Shown here: positions 29,543 through 37,982 of the stretch, piece after piece
How the letters are laid out: the number at the start of each line of letters is the position of its first letter
How positions within the stretch are numbered: position 1 is the stretch's first letter
NCBI GenBank assembly: GCA_044223665.1
Contig: JBGALT010000005.1
Location: 54,865-118,864 of the forward strand
Reading direction: 5' to 3'
Length of the DNA: 64,000 bases
From: JBBSAT01 sp044223665
GTDB taxonomy: Bacteria > Myxococcota_A > Polyangia > Polyangiales > Sandaracinaceae
The notes under the pieces: generated by a model
Told to the model about the DNA's origin: nothing
Database searches by the model: none
The model's input: the letters and a program-made list of their open reading frames with translations, nothing else
Translations under genes and position numbers: made by a program

Positions 29543-30292
29543 ATGAGACGAGCTGCGATCTCCGCGATCACGGTGCTCTGCGGCCTCACGGCCTGCGGCG
29601 GAAGCCGGCCGCCGGTGACCCGGTCCGTGGCCGAGACCGAGCCCGGGGCGTCGTGCACGGTCGTCGCGCTGGCGCTCATCGAGGACCGCGAGGCGGTCGC
29701 TCTCCGGCAGCCCATCGAGCCGAGCTCCTCGGCCTCGGAGACGGGGAGCGCCGCAACGCACGCCGAGGCCTGCGCGCAAGCGGCCGCTCGGCTACGGGCC
29801 GCCGCGGTCCAGGAGGGCGACTGGGTCGTCGACGGCGTCTCGGCCGGCTGGCTCGCCGCGCCCGCGAACGACGCCTTGCCGGGAGGCACGCTCGACCGAG
29901 AGGTCGCGTGCGAGGTCACGGTGGCACACGGCACCGGCCCGGCAGCGACCGGGAGCGCCTCCGGCTCGACACTGCCCGAGGCGAGAGCGGCCGCGCGCGC
30001 GCAGGCTTGCGCTTCGATCGGAGAGAGCGACTGCTCGACGTCTGCCGGCTTCCGCGCGCGCATGCGCAGCCACCGCGCCTCGATCTCGATCCAGAACGGC
30101 GTGACGAGCAGCACGCACGACGTCACCCTCGAGATCCGGCGCGTTCGGATCGAGACGCAGACCGCGCGCTCGCGCGCCTCTCGCGCCGCCGCCTGCCGCG
30201 AGGCCTACCGCACGGCGTGCGGCGCCGAGCCCTGCCCCGAGGGCGCGACGCTCGAGGCGCTCGACGGCGTCGTGATCGCGCCGGACGTGTGA
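29543..30292 (+). CDS. Lipoprotein of unknown function
   Basis: A 249-residue protein with lipobox LCGLTAC directly after a short basic N-terminus (MRRAAISAITVL). The mature part is Ala/Ser/Glu-rich with scattered Cys and no recognised domain. The start was chosen to place the lipobox correctly; an upstream in-frame start would add 21 residues. The stop is part of the boundary repeat at 30281..30341 and sits at the left edge of the tandem array. Confidence 0.65.
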   Translation: MRRAAISAITVLCGLTACGGSRPPVTRSVAETEPGASCTVVALALIEDREAVALRQPIEPSSSASETGSAATHAEACAQAAARLRAAAVQEGDWVVDGVSAGWLAAPANDALPGGTLDREVACEVTVAHGTGPAATGSASGSTLPEARAAARAQACASIGESDCSTSAGFRARMRSHRASISIQNGVTSSTHDVTLEIRRVRIETQTARSRASRAAACREAYRTACGAEPCPEGATLEALDGVVIAPDV

Positions 30293-30341
30293 TGCGTCGC
30301 TGATCGCGTCGAGCGACCTTGCGCGCGAGGCCGGCGAGCAG
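30281..30341. repeat. Left boundary repeat: copy of the end of the prenyl-synthase gene
   Basis: These 61 bp match 33362..33422 with about four mismatches. Read on the minus strand they contain codons for LLAGLARK-ARRDQ, the C-terminus of the prenyl-diphosphate synthase encoded at 33378..34451, but the stop codon is changed (CAG CGA instead of CAG TGA). The repeat therefore marks duplication of the convergent gene junction at the array edge. Confidence 0.9.
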
Positions 30342-33300
30342 ATGGGCGGAGCTCGATCCAGCGCGCCCGCCTCGCGCAGCGGCCGACGCCGACAGTGCCT
30401 TCGCAGTCCCTCTCCCCAACCCTCTCCCGCTCCCGCGGGAGAGGGAGTCTCTCGTCGCGAGACGGAGCCGCCGAGCAGACCGGGTGCGCGAGGGCAGAGC
30501 CCTCGCCTGCTCGCCGAAGCGGCGCAGCCGCTTCGGCTGTGGAGGTGCCGAAGGCGCCGCGCTAACCAAACCAGCCACGGACCACCCCCAGAAGCGGCGG
30601 GCACGGGGGGTCGACGAGCGCCCGCGTGCGCGCCGCCGTTCGCGCGCGATGCGGTAGCGAGGAGCGCCCCCCGTGACCGCCGCGATCGCGAAGGCAACAG
30701 ATGGGCGGAGCTCGATCCTCGTCGACCCTGCCTTCGAGAGCGCACCCGCCTCTCGCAGCGGCCCATTCCGACAGTAGCTTCGCAGTCCTCTCCCCAACCC
30801 TCTCCGCTCCCGCGGAGAGGGAGTCTCTCGTCGCGAGACGGAGCCGCCGAGCAGACCGGTGCGCGAGGCGCAGAGCCCTCGCCTGCTCGCCGAAGCGGCG
30901 CAGCCGCTTCGGCTGTGGAGGTGCCGAAGGCGCCGCGCTAACCAAACCAGCCACGGACCCCCTGAGAAGCGGCGGGCATGGGGGTCGACGAGCGCCGCGT
31001 GCGCGCCGCCGTTCGCGCGCGATGCGGTAGCGAGGAGCGCCCCCGTGACCGCCGCGATCGCGAAGGCAACAGATGGGCGGAGCTCGATCCTCGTCGACCC
31101 TGCCTTCGAGAGCGCACCCGCCTCTCGCAGCGGCCCGTTCCGGCACGACCGTCGCAGTCCTCTCCCCAGCCCTCTCCCGCTCACGCGGGAGAGGGAGTCG
31201 CTCGTCGCGAGACGGAGGCCGCCGAGCAGACCGGGTGCGCGAGGGCAGAGCCCGCCTGCTCGCCGAAGCGGCGGAGCCGCTTCGGCAGCGGAGGTGCCGA
31301 AGGCGCCGCGCTAACCAAACCAGCCACGGACCCCCTGAAGCGGCGGGCATGGGGGGGTCGACGAGCGCCCGCGTGCGCGCCGTCGTTCGCGCGCGATGCG
31401 GTAGCGAGGAGCGCCCCCGTGACCGCCGCGATCGCGAAGGCAACAGATGGGCGGAGCTCGATCCTCGTCGACCCTGCCTTCGAGAGCGCACCCGCCTCTC
31501 GCAGCGGCCCATTCCGACAGTACCTTCGCAGTCCCTCTCTCAACCCTCTCCCGCTCCCGCGGGAGAGGGAGTCTCTCGTCGCGAGACGGAGCCGCCGAGC
31601 AGACCGGGCGCGCGAGGGCGGAGCCCTCGCCCTTCGCTAGCGGCGCAGCCGCTTCGGCTGTGGAGGTGCCGAAGGCGCCGCGCAAACCAAACCAGCCACG
31701 GACCCCCCCAGAAGCGGCGGGCATGGGGTCGACGAGCGCCCGCGTGCGCGCCGCCGTTCGCGCGCGATGCGGTAGCGAGGAGCGCCCCCCGTGACCGCCG
31801 CGATCGCGAAGGCAACAGATGGGCGGAGCTCGATCCTCGTCGACCCTGCCTTCGAGAGCGCACCCGCCTCTCGCAGCGGCCCATTCCGACAGTACCTTCG
31901 CAGTCCCTCTCAACCCCTCTCCCGCTCCCGCGGGAGAGGGAGTCTCTCGTCGCGGACGGAGCCGCCGAGCAGACCGGGTGCGAGGGCAGAGCCCCTCGCC
32001 TGCTCGCCGAAGCGGCGCAGCCGCTTCGGTAGCGGAGGTGCCGAAGGCGCCGCGCCAACCAAACCAGCCACGGACCACCCCCAGAAGCGGCGGGCACGGG
32101 GGGGACGAGCGCCCGCGCGCGCGCCGCCGTTCGCGCGCGATGCGGTAGCGAGGAGCGCCCCCCGTGACCGCCGCGATCGCGAAGGCAACAGATGGGCGGA
32201 GCTCCGATCCTCGTCGACCCTGCCTTCGAGAGCGCACCCCGCCTCTCGCAGCGGCCCATTCCGACAGTACCTTCGCAGTCCCTCTCCCCAACCCTCTCCC
32301 GCTCCCGCGGGAGAGGGAGTCTCTCGTCGCGAGACGGAGCCGCCGAGCAGACCGGGTGCGCGAGGGCAGAGCCCTCGCCTGCTCGCCGAAGCGGCGCAGC
32401 CGCTTCGGCTGTGGAGGTGCCGGAAGGCGCCGCGCTAACCAAACCAGCCACGGACCCGAGAAGCGGCGGGCGCGGGGGTCGACGAGCGCCCGCGTGCGCG
32501 CCGCCGTTCGCGCGCGATGCGGTAGCGAGGAGCGCCCCGTGACCGCCGCGATCGCGAAGGCAACAGATGGGCGGAGCGTCGACCCGCCTTCGAGAGCGCA
32601 CCCGCCTCTCGCAGCGGCCCATTCCGACAGTACCTTCGCAGTCCCTCTCAACCCTCTCCCGCTCCCGCGGGAGAGGGAGTCTCTCGTCGCGACACAGCGG
32701 CCGCCGAGCAGACCGGGTGCGCGAGGGCAGAGCCCTCGCCTGCTCGCCGAAGCGGCGCCGCTTCTTCTCGTGGAGGTGCCGAAGGCGCCGCGCTAACCAA
32801 ACCAGCCACGGACCACCCCCGGAAGCGGCGGGCACGGGGGTCGACGAGCGCCCGCGTGCGCGCCGCCGTTCGCGCGCGATGCGGTAGCGAGGAGCGCCCC
32901 CCGTGACCGCCGCGATCGCGAAGGCAACAGATGGGCGGAGCTCGATCGAGCGACAGACGCGCTCCCGCCTCTCGCAGCGGCCCATTCCGACAGTACCTTC
33001 GCAGTCCCTCTCCCCAACCCTCTCGCTCCCGCGGGAGAGGGAGTCTCGTCGCGAGACGGAGGCCGCCGAGCAGACCGGGTGCGCGAGGGCAGAGCCCTCG
33101 CCTGCTCGCCGAAGCGGCGCAGCCGCTTCGGCTGTGGAGGTGCCGAAGGCGCCGCGCTAACCAAACCAGCCACGGACCCCCTGAGAAGCGGCGGGCATGG
33201 GGGGGCGACGAGCGCCCGCGTGCGCGCCGCCGTTCGCGCGCGATGCGGTAGCGAGGAGCGCCCCCCGGGCCCGCCGCGATCGCGAAGGCGACCGATGGGC

Positions 33301-33361
33301 GCAGCTCGATCGATCGAGCGGCCGCCGATCGCAGCGACCCTTCCGACCGTGCCCCGCAGTC
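30342..33361. repeat. Tandem array of ~370-bp noncoding units with hairpins
   Basis: Eight near-identical units plus a short degenerate ninth. The landmark GATGGGCG occurs at 30341, 30700, 31072, 31446, 31818, 32191, 32566, 32930 and 33294, giving spacings of 359, 372, 374, 372, 373, 375, 364 and 364 bp. Most units contain hairpin A (CCTCTCCCGC-tccc-GCGGGAGAGG, first at 30421..30444) and hairpin B (GCCGAAGCGGC-gca-GCCGCTTCGGC, first at 30513..30537). Units differ by small indels that are not multiples of three, so no frame is conserved and the array is not coding. It fills the whole gap between two convergent genes. It resembles REP/BIME-type DNA in having paired hairpins, but the units are far longer. 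Confidence 0.95.
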
Positions 33362-33422
33362 CCGGACGCGTGATGCGTCACTGATCGCGGCGAGCGATCT
33401 TGCGCGCGAGGCCGGCGAGCAG
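33362..33422. repeat. Right boundary repeat: 3' end of the prenyl-synthase gene
   Basis: The 61-bp partner of 30281..30341. It holds the genuine stop and last codons of the prenyl-diphosphate synthase and a TGATGCGTCA junction that, in the left copy, sits right at the lipoprotein stop. The ancestral state was probably two convergent genes a few bases apart, later split by insertion or expansion of the array. Confidence 0.9.
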
Positions 33423-34451
33423 GCCACGGCCCTTCGCGTCGATCGGCGCAGCGTCGAGCGCCGCGAGCGCGTCGGCGAGCAGTTGCTCGAGCCGCGCCTC
33501 GACGCGGGCGCGCACGCCCGTGCGCTCGAGCATCCCCATCGCGGAGCGGATGTCGGCCTCGCTCGCATCGGCACGGCCGAAGACGTGGGTGAGCGCCGCG
33601 CGGTCGGCGTCGGAGACGGTCGTCTCGGCCTCGCGCACGATCGCCGTGCGCTTGCCGGCCCGCAGGTCGTTGCCGACGGGCTTGCCCGTCACGGCCGTGT
33701 CGCCGAACGTGCCGAGCAGGTCGTCTCGCACCTGGAAGGCCTCGCCGATCGGCACGCCGAACCTCGCCAGGCCCTCGAGCTGCGCCGCGCTCGCGCCGGC
33801 GAGCGTCGCGCCGAGCGCCAGCGGCCCGTCGACCGTGTAGCTGCCGGTCTTGAGCTGCTGCATCCGCGTCACGTCCTTCGACGCGCGAAGATCGAGCGCC
33901 TGACCCGCGACCACGTCGCGCTGCATGCGCGCGAACACCGAGAGCACGGCCGCCGGGCTCGGCGACTTCGCCGCGCTCTCGAGGACGAGGTCCCACGCGT
34001 AGGCGCTGCCGAGGTCGCCCGCGAGGATCGCGAGGGCGTCACCCAGGTGCTGCTGCTGCACTTCGCGGCGCAGCATCACGTGCACCGAGGGCCCACCGCG
34101 ACGCTCGAGATCGCCGTCCATCCAGTCGTCGTGGACGAGCAGGTACGACTGGAGCACTTCGAGGCCCGCGCACGCGGCGACCACGTCGCCCAGGCGCGCC
34201 TCGGGGCGCACGGCGCGCTGTGCGGCGACCATCACCGCAGGGCGCAGGCGCTTGGCGCCCCCTCGCATCGTGAGATCCTCGAGCCCCGCGCAGAGAAGCT
34301 CCGCCTCGGCCGCGCTCGCCCGCAGCTCGGCGCGGCGCGCGGAGAAGAACGCCGCGAGGTAGGCGTCGGTCGCCTCGCGCACTTCGGTCACGAAGTCCTT
34401 GTCGCTCACTGCGCTCCTCGTGCTCGTCGTCGTGGGGGTCGTGGTCGTCAC
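33378..34451 (-). CDS. Short-chain prenyl-diphosphate synthase (FPP or GGPP)
   Basis: A 357-residue trans-prenyltransferase. The first Asp-rich motif is DDWMD (108-112), without the two-residue insertion of bacterial type II FPP synthases; the second region is VRDDLLGTFGD. GGAKRLRP near residue 64 binds the homoallylic substrate. An aromatic Tyr sits five residues before the first motif, which fits a short product (FPP or GGPP). As the last gene of the sterol run, 16 bp after the squalene-synthase fusion, FPP is the expected product (inference). The start is GTG 34451, backed by a GAGGA ribosome-binding site 6-7 bases upstream; GTG 34409 is an alternative. Confidence 0.9.
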   Translation of the reverse strand: MTTTTPTTTSTRSAVSDKDFVTEVREATDAYLAAFFSARRAELRASAAEAELLCAGLEDLTMRGGAKRLRPAVMVAAQRAVRPEARLGDVVAACAGLEVLQSYLLVHDDWMDGDLERRGGPSVHVMLRREVQQQHLGDALAILAGDLGSAYAWDLVLESAAKSPSPAAVLSVFARMQRDVVAGQALDLRASKDVTRMQQLKTGSYTVDGPLALGATLAGASAAQLEGLARFGVPIGEAFQVRDDLLGTFGDTAVTGKPVGNDLRAGKRTAIVREAETTVSDADRAALTHVFGRADASEADIRSAMGMLERTGVRARVEARLEQLLADALAALDAAPIDAKGRGLLAGLARKIARRDQ

Positions 34452-34467
34452 GTCGATCCTCGATGTC

Positions 34468-37400
34468 TCAGGCCGTACGACGGCGGTCGACCAGCGGATC
34501 TTCGCGATAGAGCGCGGCGTAGCGCGTCTCGAGCGCGGCGTCGTCCGATACGTTCGCCATGCACTCCTGGATCAGCGCCTCGACCTCGTCGCGGCGGATC
34601 TTCACCGGTGCGCCGGCCACGAACATCGCGTCGTTGCCGCGCGCCATGACGAGCGTGCGGGCCGCCATCCAGAGCGGGAGCAGACAGAAGAGACGGATGC
34701 CGACCTCGTCCTTCGGGATCGCCAGCGCGTAGCGGAGCGCGCCGTCGAGGCGCTCGCGCGCGAGGTCGAAGAGCGGCGCCACGGCCGCGTGCGCGCGGCG
34801 GCGGTTCTCGGGCAGCACGAGCTCGGCGATCTCGAGCCCGGCGCTCGCGGCCGACGTGCGCGGGATGAACGAGACCTTGCGCTCGCGGTCGTCGGTGACG
34901 TCCTTGAGGATGTTCACGAGCTGCAGGCCCTCGGCGAAGCTCTCGGCGTCGGCGCGCAGCTTCTTCTCGAGCGCGCTCGCCGTGCGCTCGTCCATGCCGT
35001 TCTCCTTCATCTCGTCGACGAAGAGCTCGGTGAGCATGTGCCCGACGGTGCCGGCCACGTAGTAGCAGTAGCGATCGAGATCGCTGACCGTGTAGAGCGC
35101 GAGGAAGCCGTCTTCCCGTGGCTGGCGGCGCGTGTAGAGGTCCATGCCGCGCGCCATCTCGCACACCCAACGCGTGCTGATCGCGATCGTGCTCGGCGAC
35201 TGCGCGCGGAACACGCGCATCACGGTGGGCATCGCGCGCGCGAGCACCAGCTCGGCGTCGTCGCCCGGCACCGGGTCGAAGCCCTTCGTCAGATCGCCCG
35301 GATCCCGATCGCCCTCGAGGATCTCGAGGAAGGTGCGGAACAGCTCACCGCGGATGTCGCCACCGACGGCCGGGTGATCTTCGATCGTGTCGGCGATGCG
35401 GCAGAGCAAATAGCCGAGCGAGACGGCGATCTCGAGGCGGCCCGGCAGGAGCGCGATCGGCCGCGAGAACGTGCGCGAGACCTCTTCCAGCGAGGTCTTG
35501 CAGAAGGCCCAGTCGTCGGCTGCGATCACCGGAGGCTTGCGCGCCTCGGTCTTCTTGCCTTCGAGCGGCGACGCGCTCGCCTTGGCCACGCGGCCTCGCT
35601 GGCGCGCGGCGGTGGGGCGACCCGCACGGAATGCCTCGTAGGCGGCGAACGCCTCGACGATCTCGGCGGTCTCGCTCCAGCCGAGGCCCTTGCCCTCGCC
35701 GAAGAGGGTCCCGAGAGCGCGCGCGGCGGCGAGACGGAGCGGCTCGGCCGGCACGCTCGAGCGCGAGAGCGCGGCGAGCACCGCGGTCGTCACGTGCACG
35801 GCGTCGCTCTCGTCGCCGTCGTGGAAGAAGCCGTCGTCCGAGAGGCGCTGCTCGAGGAACTTCGTCGCGCGGCGCATCGCCGGATCGCCGGGATTCGCCT
35901 CGGCGGCGACCAGCGCCTCCATCGCGTACGCGGTCGAGAGCACGGTGCCCTCGAACGAGCCGTCCTCGTGCTGGCGGCTCCGCACCCAGCTCGCCGTGCG
36001 CGACAGCACCGCCTCGAGGTCGGCGTCGGTCGTGTCCGGCCGGCGGCGGATGACCACGTCGAGCGCGCGGCACGCGAGCATCGTCGCGAACAGGGTCGGC
36101 GCCTGTGCCTGCGTCGTCGCCGCGAAGCCGCCGGACGGCCGCTCCGCGCTGAGGAGCGTGCGCACCGCGTCTCCGAGGCCCGCGATGGGCGTCTCGGCCC
36201 ACGCCGCGCCGTCGAGCAGGAGGATGATCAGGCCCGCGAGCGCCTCGGTCTCGATCGGTGGGCCCGACTCGAACAGGCGCGCGAAGCCCTCGAGCGCGAG
36301 GCGCCGGCGCCCGATCGTCATGCGCGCCGCGAGCGCCGGACGCATCGAGCGCGAGGTGATCGCGCGCATCATGCGCATGCCGGGGATCGCGATCGCGCGG
36401 TCGGGGATCGTGCCCATCTTCTGGGCGATCGACTCGAGCTCGACGACGAGCGCGTCGCTGCCCTTCGCGAGCACCGGCTCGAGCGCCACGTCGGTCTCGG
36501 GGCGCCGCTCGGTCTTCGTCTCGGGCGCGGTCGCGCTGGGATCGACGCCCACGAACGCCGCGAGCGCGGGGATCGGGTGGAAGGGCGAGCTCTCGGCGCG
36601 GTAGCGCTCGCGCACGCGCGACGGAACCAGCATCGCCGCCGGCCACTGCATCCAGCCCGCCAGGCCCGCGATCTGGGTCGGGAGGCGCCCGATGTGCCCG
36701 GCCTTGGCCGAGCTCGAGGCCGTGTCGCCGAGCGCGCGGCCCGCCATCTTGACGAACGCGCTCGAGAAGGTGCGCTTGCGCAGATCCTGCGAGGCGAGGA
36801 TCGACATCGTGCGACGCCGCTCGCTCTCGCTGTCGCGCAGCGTGTGGAACATCGCGCGGCGCAGGTTCACCGCGCTCTCGTCCTCGCGGCGGAAGCAGTG
36901 ATAGAGCGCGTTGCTGAGCACCTCGGGCACGTAGGCGCGGCGCTTCTCGGCGTACTCGGCGATCGAGCTCGACGAGACGAGCGCCTCGGCGTCGAGGAAG
37001 CCGAGCGTCATGCCGTTCGCCGTCATCGGGTGCACGTGCCCGACGGCGTCGCCGAGCAGCGCGACCTGCGCACGGCCGGGCGCCGCTTCGCGACCGAAGT
37101 GCGTGCGCGGGCGGAAGCGGTTCGCGGCCCAGCCGGCCAGGCCCTTCTCGATCGCCGCGCGGAACGCCGCCTTCATCGAGGGCGGCAGGACGGGCGCGAA
37201 CGCGTCCCAGATGAACGAGGGCGCCCGCGCCCCCGCGCCATAGGAGATCGGCACGTCGAGGCAGCCGCGGACGAGGTCGTCGGCGATGCGATAGAAGAGC
37301 GCGGGGCCGGGGCCCCCGAGGACGACGTGGCCGAAGCCCTCGGCCGGGAGCGTCAGGTTGTGCAGCTCCACCGACGCCATGTACGAGAGCAGCGTCCCGT

Positions 37401-37905
37401 GGTCGGCGATGCCGAGCTTCTCGCGCACGGTGGAGGCGCGGCCGTCGGCGCCCACGATGCGCTCGGCGCGCACGTCGAGCGGGCCGCCTTCCTTGCGCTC
37501 GATGCGCACGACGTGGCCGTCGATGTCCTTCACGCGTGCGTAGGGGAGCCACTCGATGCCGGCGGTCGCCTGTGCCACGGCGCGGAGCGAGGCCACGATG
37601 CCCGAGTGCTCGCACGCGAGCGCGGTGCCCTCGGTGTAGGGCATCTCGATCACCGGCGTCCCGTCGTCGGGCAGGATCACGAAGCCGTAGCCGGTGCGCG
37701 CGTGGGCGTTCTCGAGACGGCCCACGCGGAGCCGATCGAGCACGCCGACGGCGGGCGGGTGCAGCCACTCGCCGGCGAAGCGCGTCGAGACCTTCGGATC
37801 GGCCTCGACGAGGAGCACGGAGGCGCCGCGCCGCGCGAATGCGATCGCGGCCACGCATCCGACCGGGCCTCCACCTGCGATGACGACGTCGTAGTTGCTC
37901 TTCAT
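34468..37905 (-). CDS. Tripartite fusion: epoxidase-like FAD monooxygenase, cyclase-like helical domain, squalene synthase
   Basis: A 1145-residue protein in one uninterrupted frame. Residues 1 to about 430 are a squalene-epoxidase-like flavoprotein: GGGPVG (11-16) and GDAVGHVHPMTANGM, which matches the GDAxNxRHPLTGGGM element of squalene monooxygenases. Residues ~470-770 look like an alpha/alpha-barrel terpene-cyclase-type domain with QHEDGSFEG (~645), a QW-like repeat, but no DCTAE or DxDD acid motif. Residues ~810-1145 are squalene synthase: DTIED (839-843), YCYYVAGTVGHML (~948) and NILKDVTDD (998-1006). It should condense two FPP to squalene; the flavin domain could epoxidise it. The start ATG 37905 has GGAG upstream. 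No internal ribosome-binding site was seen at the domain joints. Confidence 0.9.
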   Translation of the reverse strand: MKSNYDVVIAGGGPVGCVAAIAFARRGASVLLVEADPKVSTRFAGEWLHPPAVGVLDRLRVGRLENAHARTGYGFVILPDDGTPVIEMPYTEGTALACEHSGIVASLRAVAQATAGIEWLPYARVKDIDGHVVRIERKEGGPLDVRAERIVGADGRASTVREKLGIADHGTLLSYMASVELHNLTLPAEGFGHVVLGGPGPALFYRIADDLVRGCLDVPISYGAGARAPSFIWDAFAPVLPPSMKAAFRAAIEKGLAGWAANRFRPRTHFGREAAPGRAQVALLGDAVGHVHPMTANGMTLGFLDAEALVSSSSIAEYAEKRRAYVPEVLSNALYHCFRREDESAVNLRRAMFHTLRDSESERRRTMSILASQDLRKRTFSSAFVKMAGRALGDTASSSAKAGHIGRLPTQIAGLAGWMQWPAAMLVPSRVRERYRAESSPFHPIPALAAFVGVDPSATAPETKTERRPETDVALEPVLAKGSDALVVELESIAQKMGTIPDRAIAIPGMRMMRAITSRSMRPALAARMTIGRRRLALEGFARLFESGPPIETEALAGLIILLLDGAAWAETPIAGLGDAVRTLLSAERPSGGFAATTQAQAPTLFATMLACRALDVVIRRRPDTTDADLEAVLSRTASWVRSRQHEDGSFEGTVLSTAYAMEALVAAEANPGDPAMRRATKFLEQRLSDDGFFHDGDESDAVHVTTAVLAALSRSSVPAEPLRLAAARALGTLFGEGKGLGWSETAEIVEAFAAYEAFRAGRPTAARQRGRVAKASASPLEGKKTEARKPPVIAADDWAFCKTSLEEVSRTFSRPIALLPGRLEIAVSLGYLLCRIADTIEDHPAVGGDIRGELFRTFLEILEGDRDPGDLTKGFDPVPGDDAELVLARAMPTVMRVFRAQSPSTIAISTRWVCEMARGMDLYTRRQPREDGFLALYTVSDLDRYCYYVAGTVGHMLTELFVDEMKENGMDERTASALEKKLRADAESFAEGLQLVNILKDVTDDRERKVSFIPRTSAASAGLEIAELVLPENRRRAHAAVAPLFDLARERLDGALRYALAIPKDEVGIRLFCLLPLWMAARTLVMARGNDAMFVAGAPVKIRRDEVEALIQECMANVSDDAALETRYAALYREDPLVDRRRTA

Positions 37906-37943
37906 GGCGTCTCCGGATCTCGAAGAAGGTCGGGGTGGTCGAA

Positions 37944-37976
37944 GGGCCGAGCTCGTTTCGAGCGAGCCCTCGGCCC
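37944..37976. promoter_or_regulatory. Hairpin in the gap between the two fusion genes
   Basis: GGGCCGAG pairs with CTCGGCCC, and a smaller GCTCG-ttt-CGAGC stem lies inside. It sits in the 77-bp gap between the stop of the cyclase fusion and the start of the squalene-synthase fusion. It could limit read-through or set transcript processing inside the operon. There is no T-tract. Confidence 0.4.
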
Positions 37977-37982
37977 GGTGAA

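Noticed and set aside
30342..33361. Frames across the tandem array on both strands, and the idea that the array is a CRISPR
   Set aside because: Unit lengths are not multiples of three, so frames shift between copies. Units of ~370 bp are far longer than CRISPR repeats, there are no variable spacers, and no cas genes are present.
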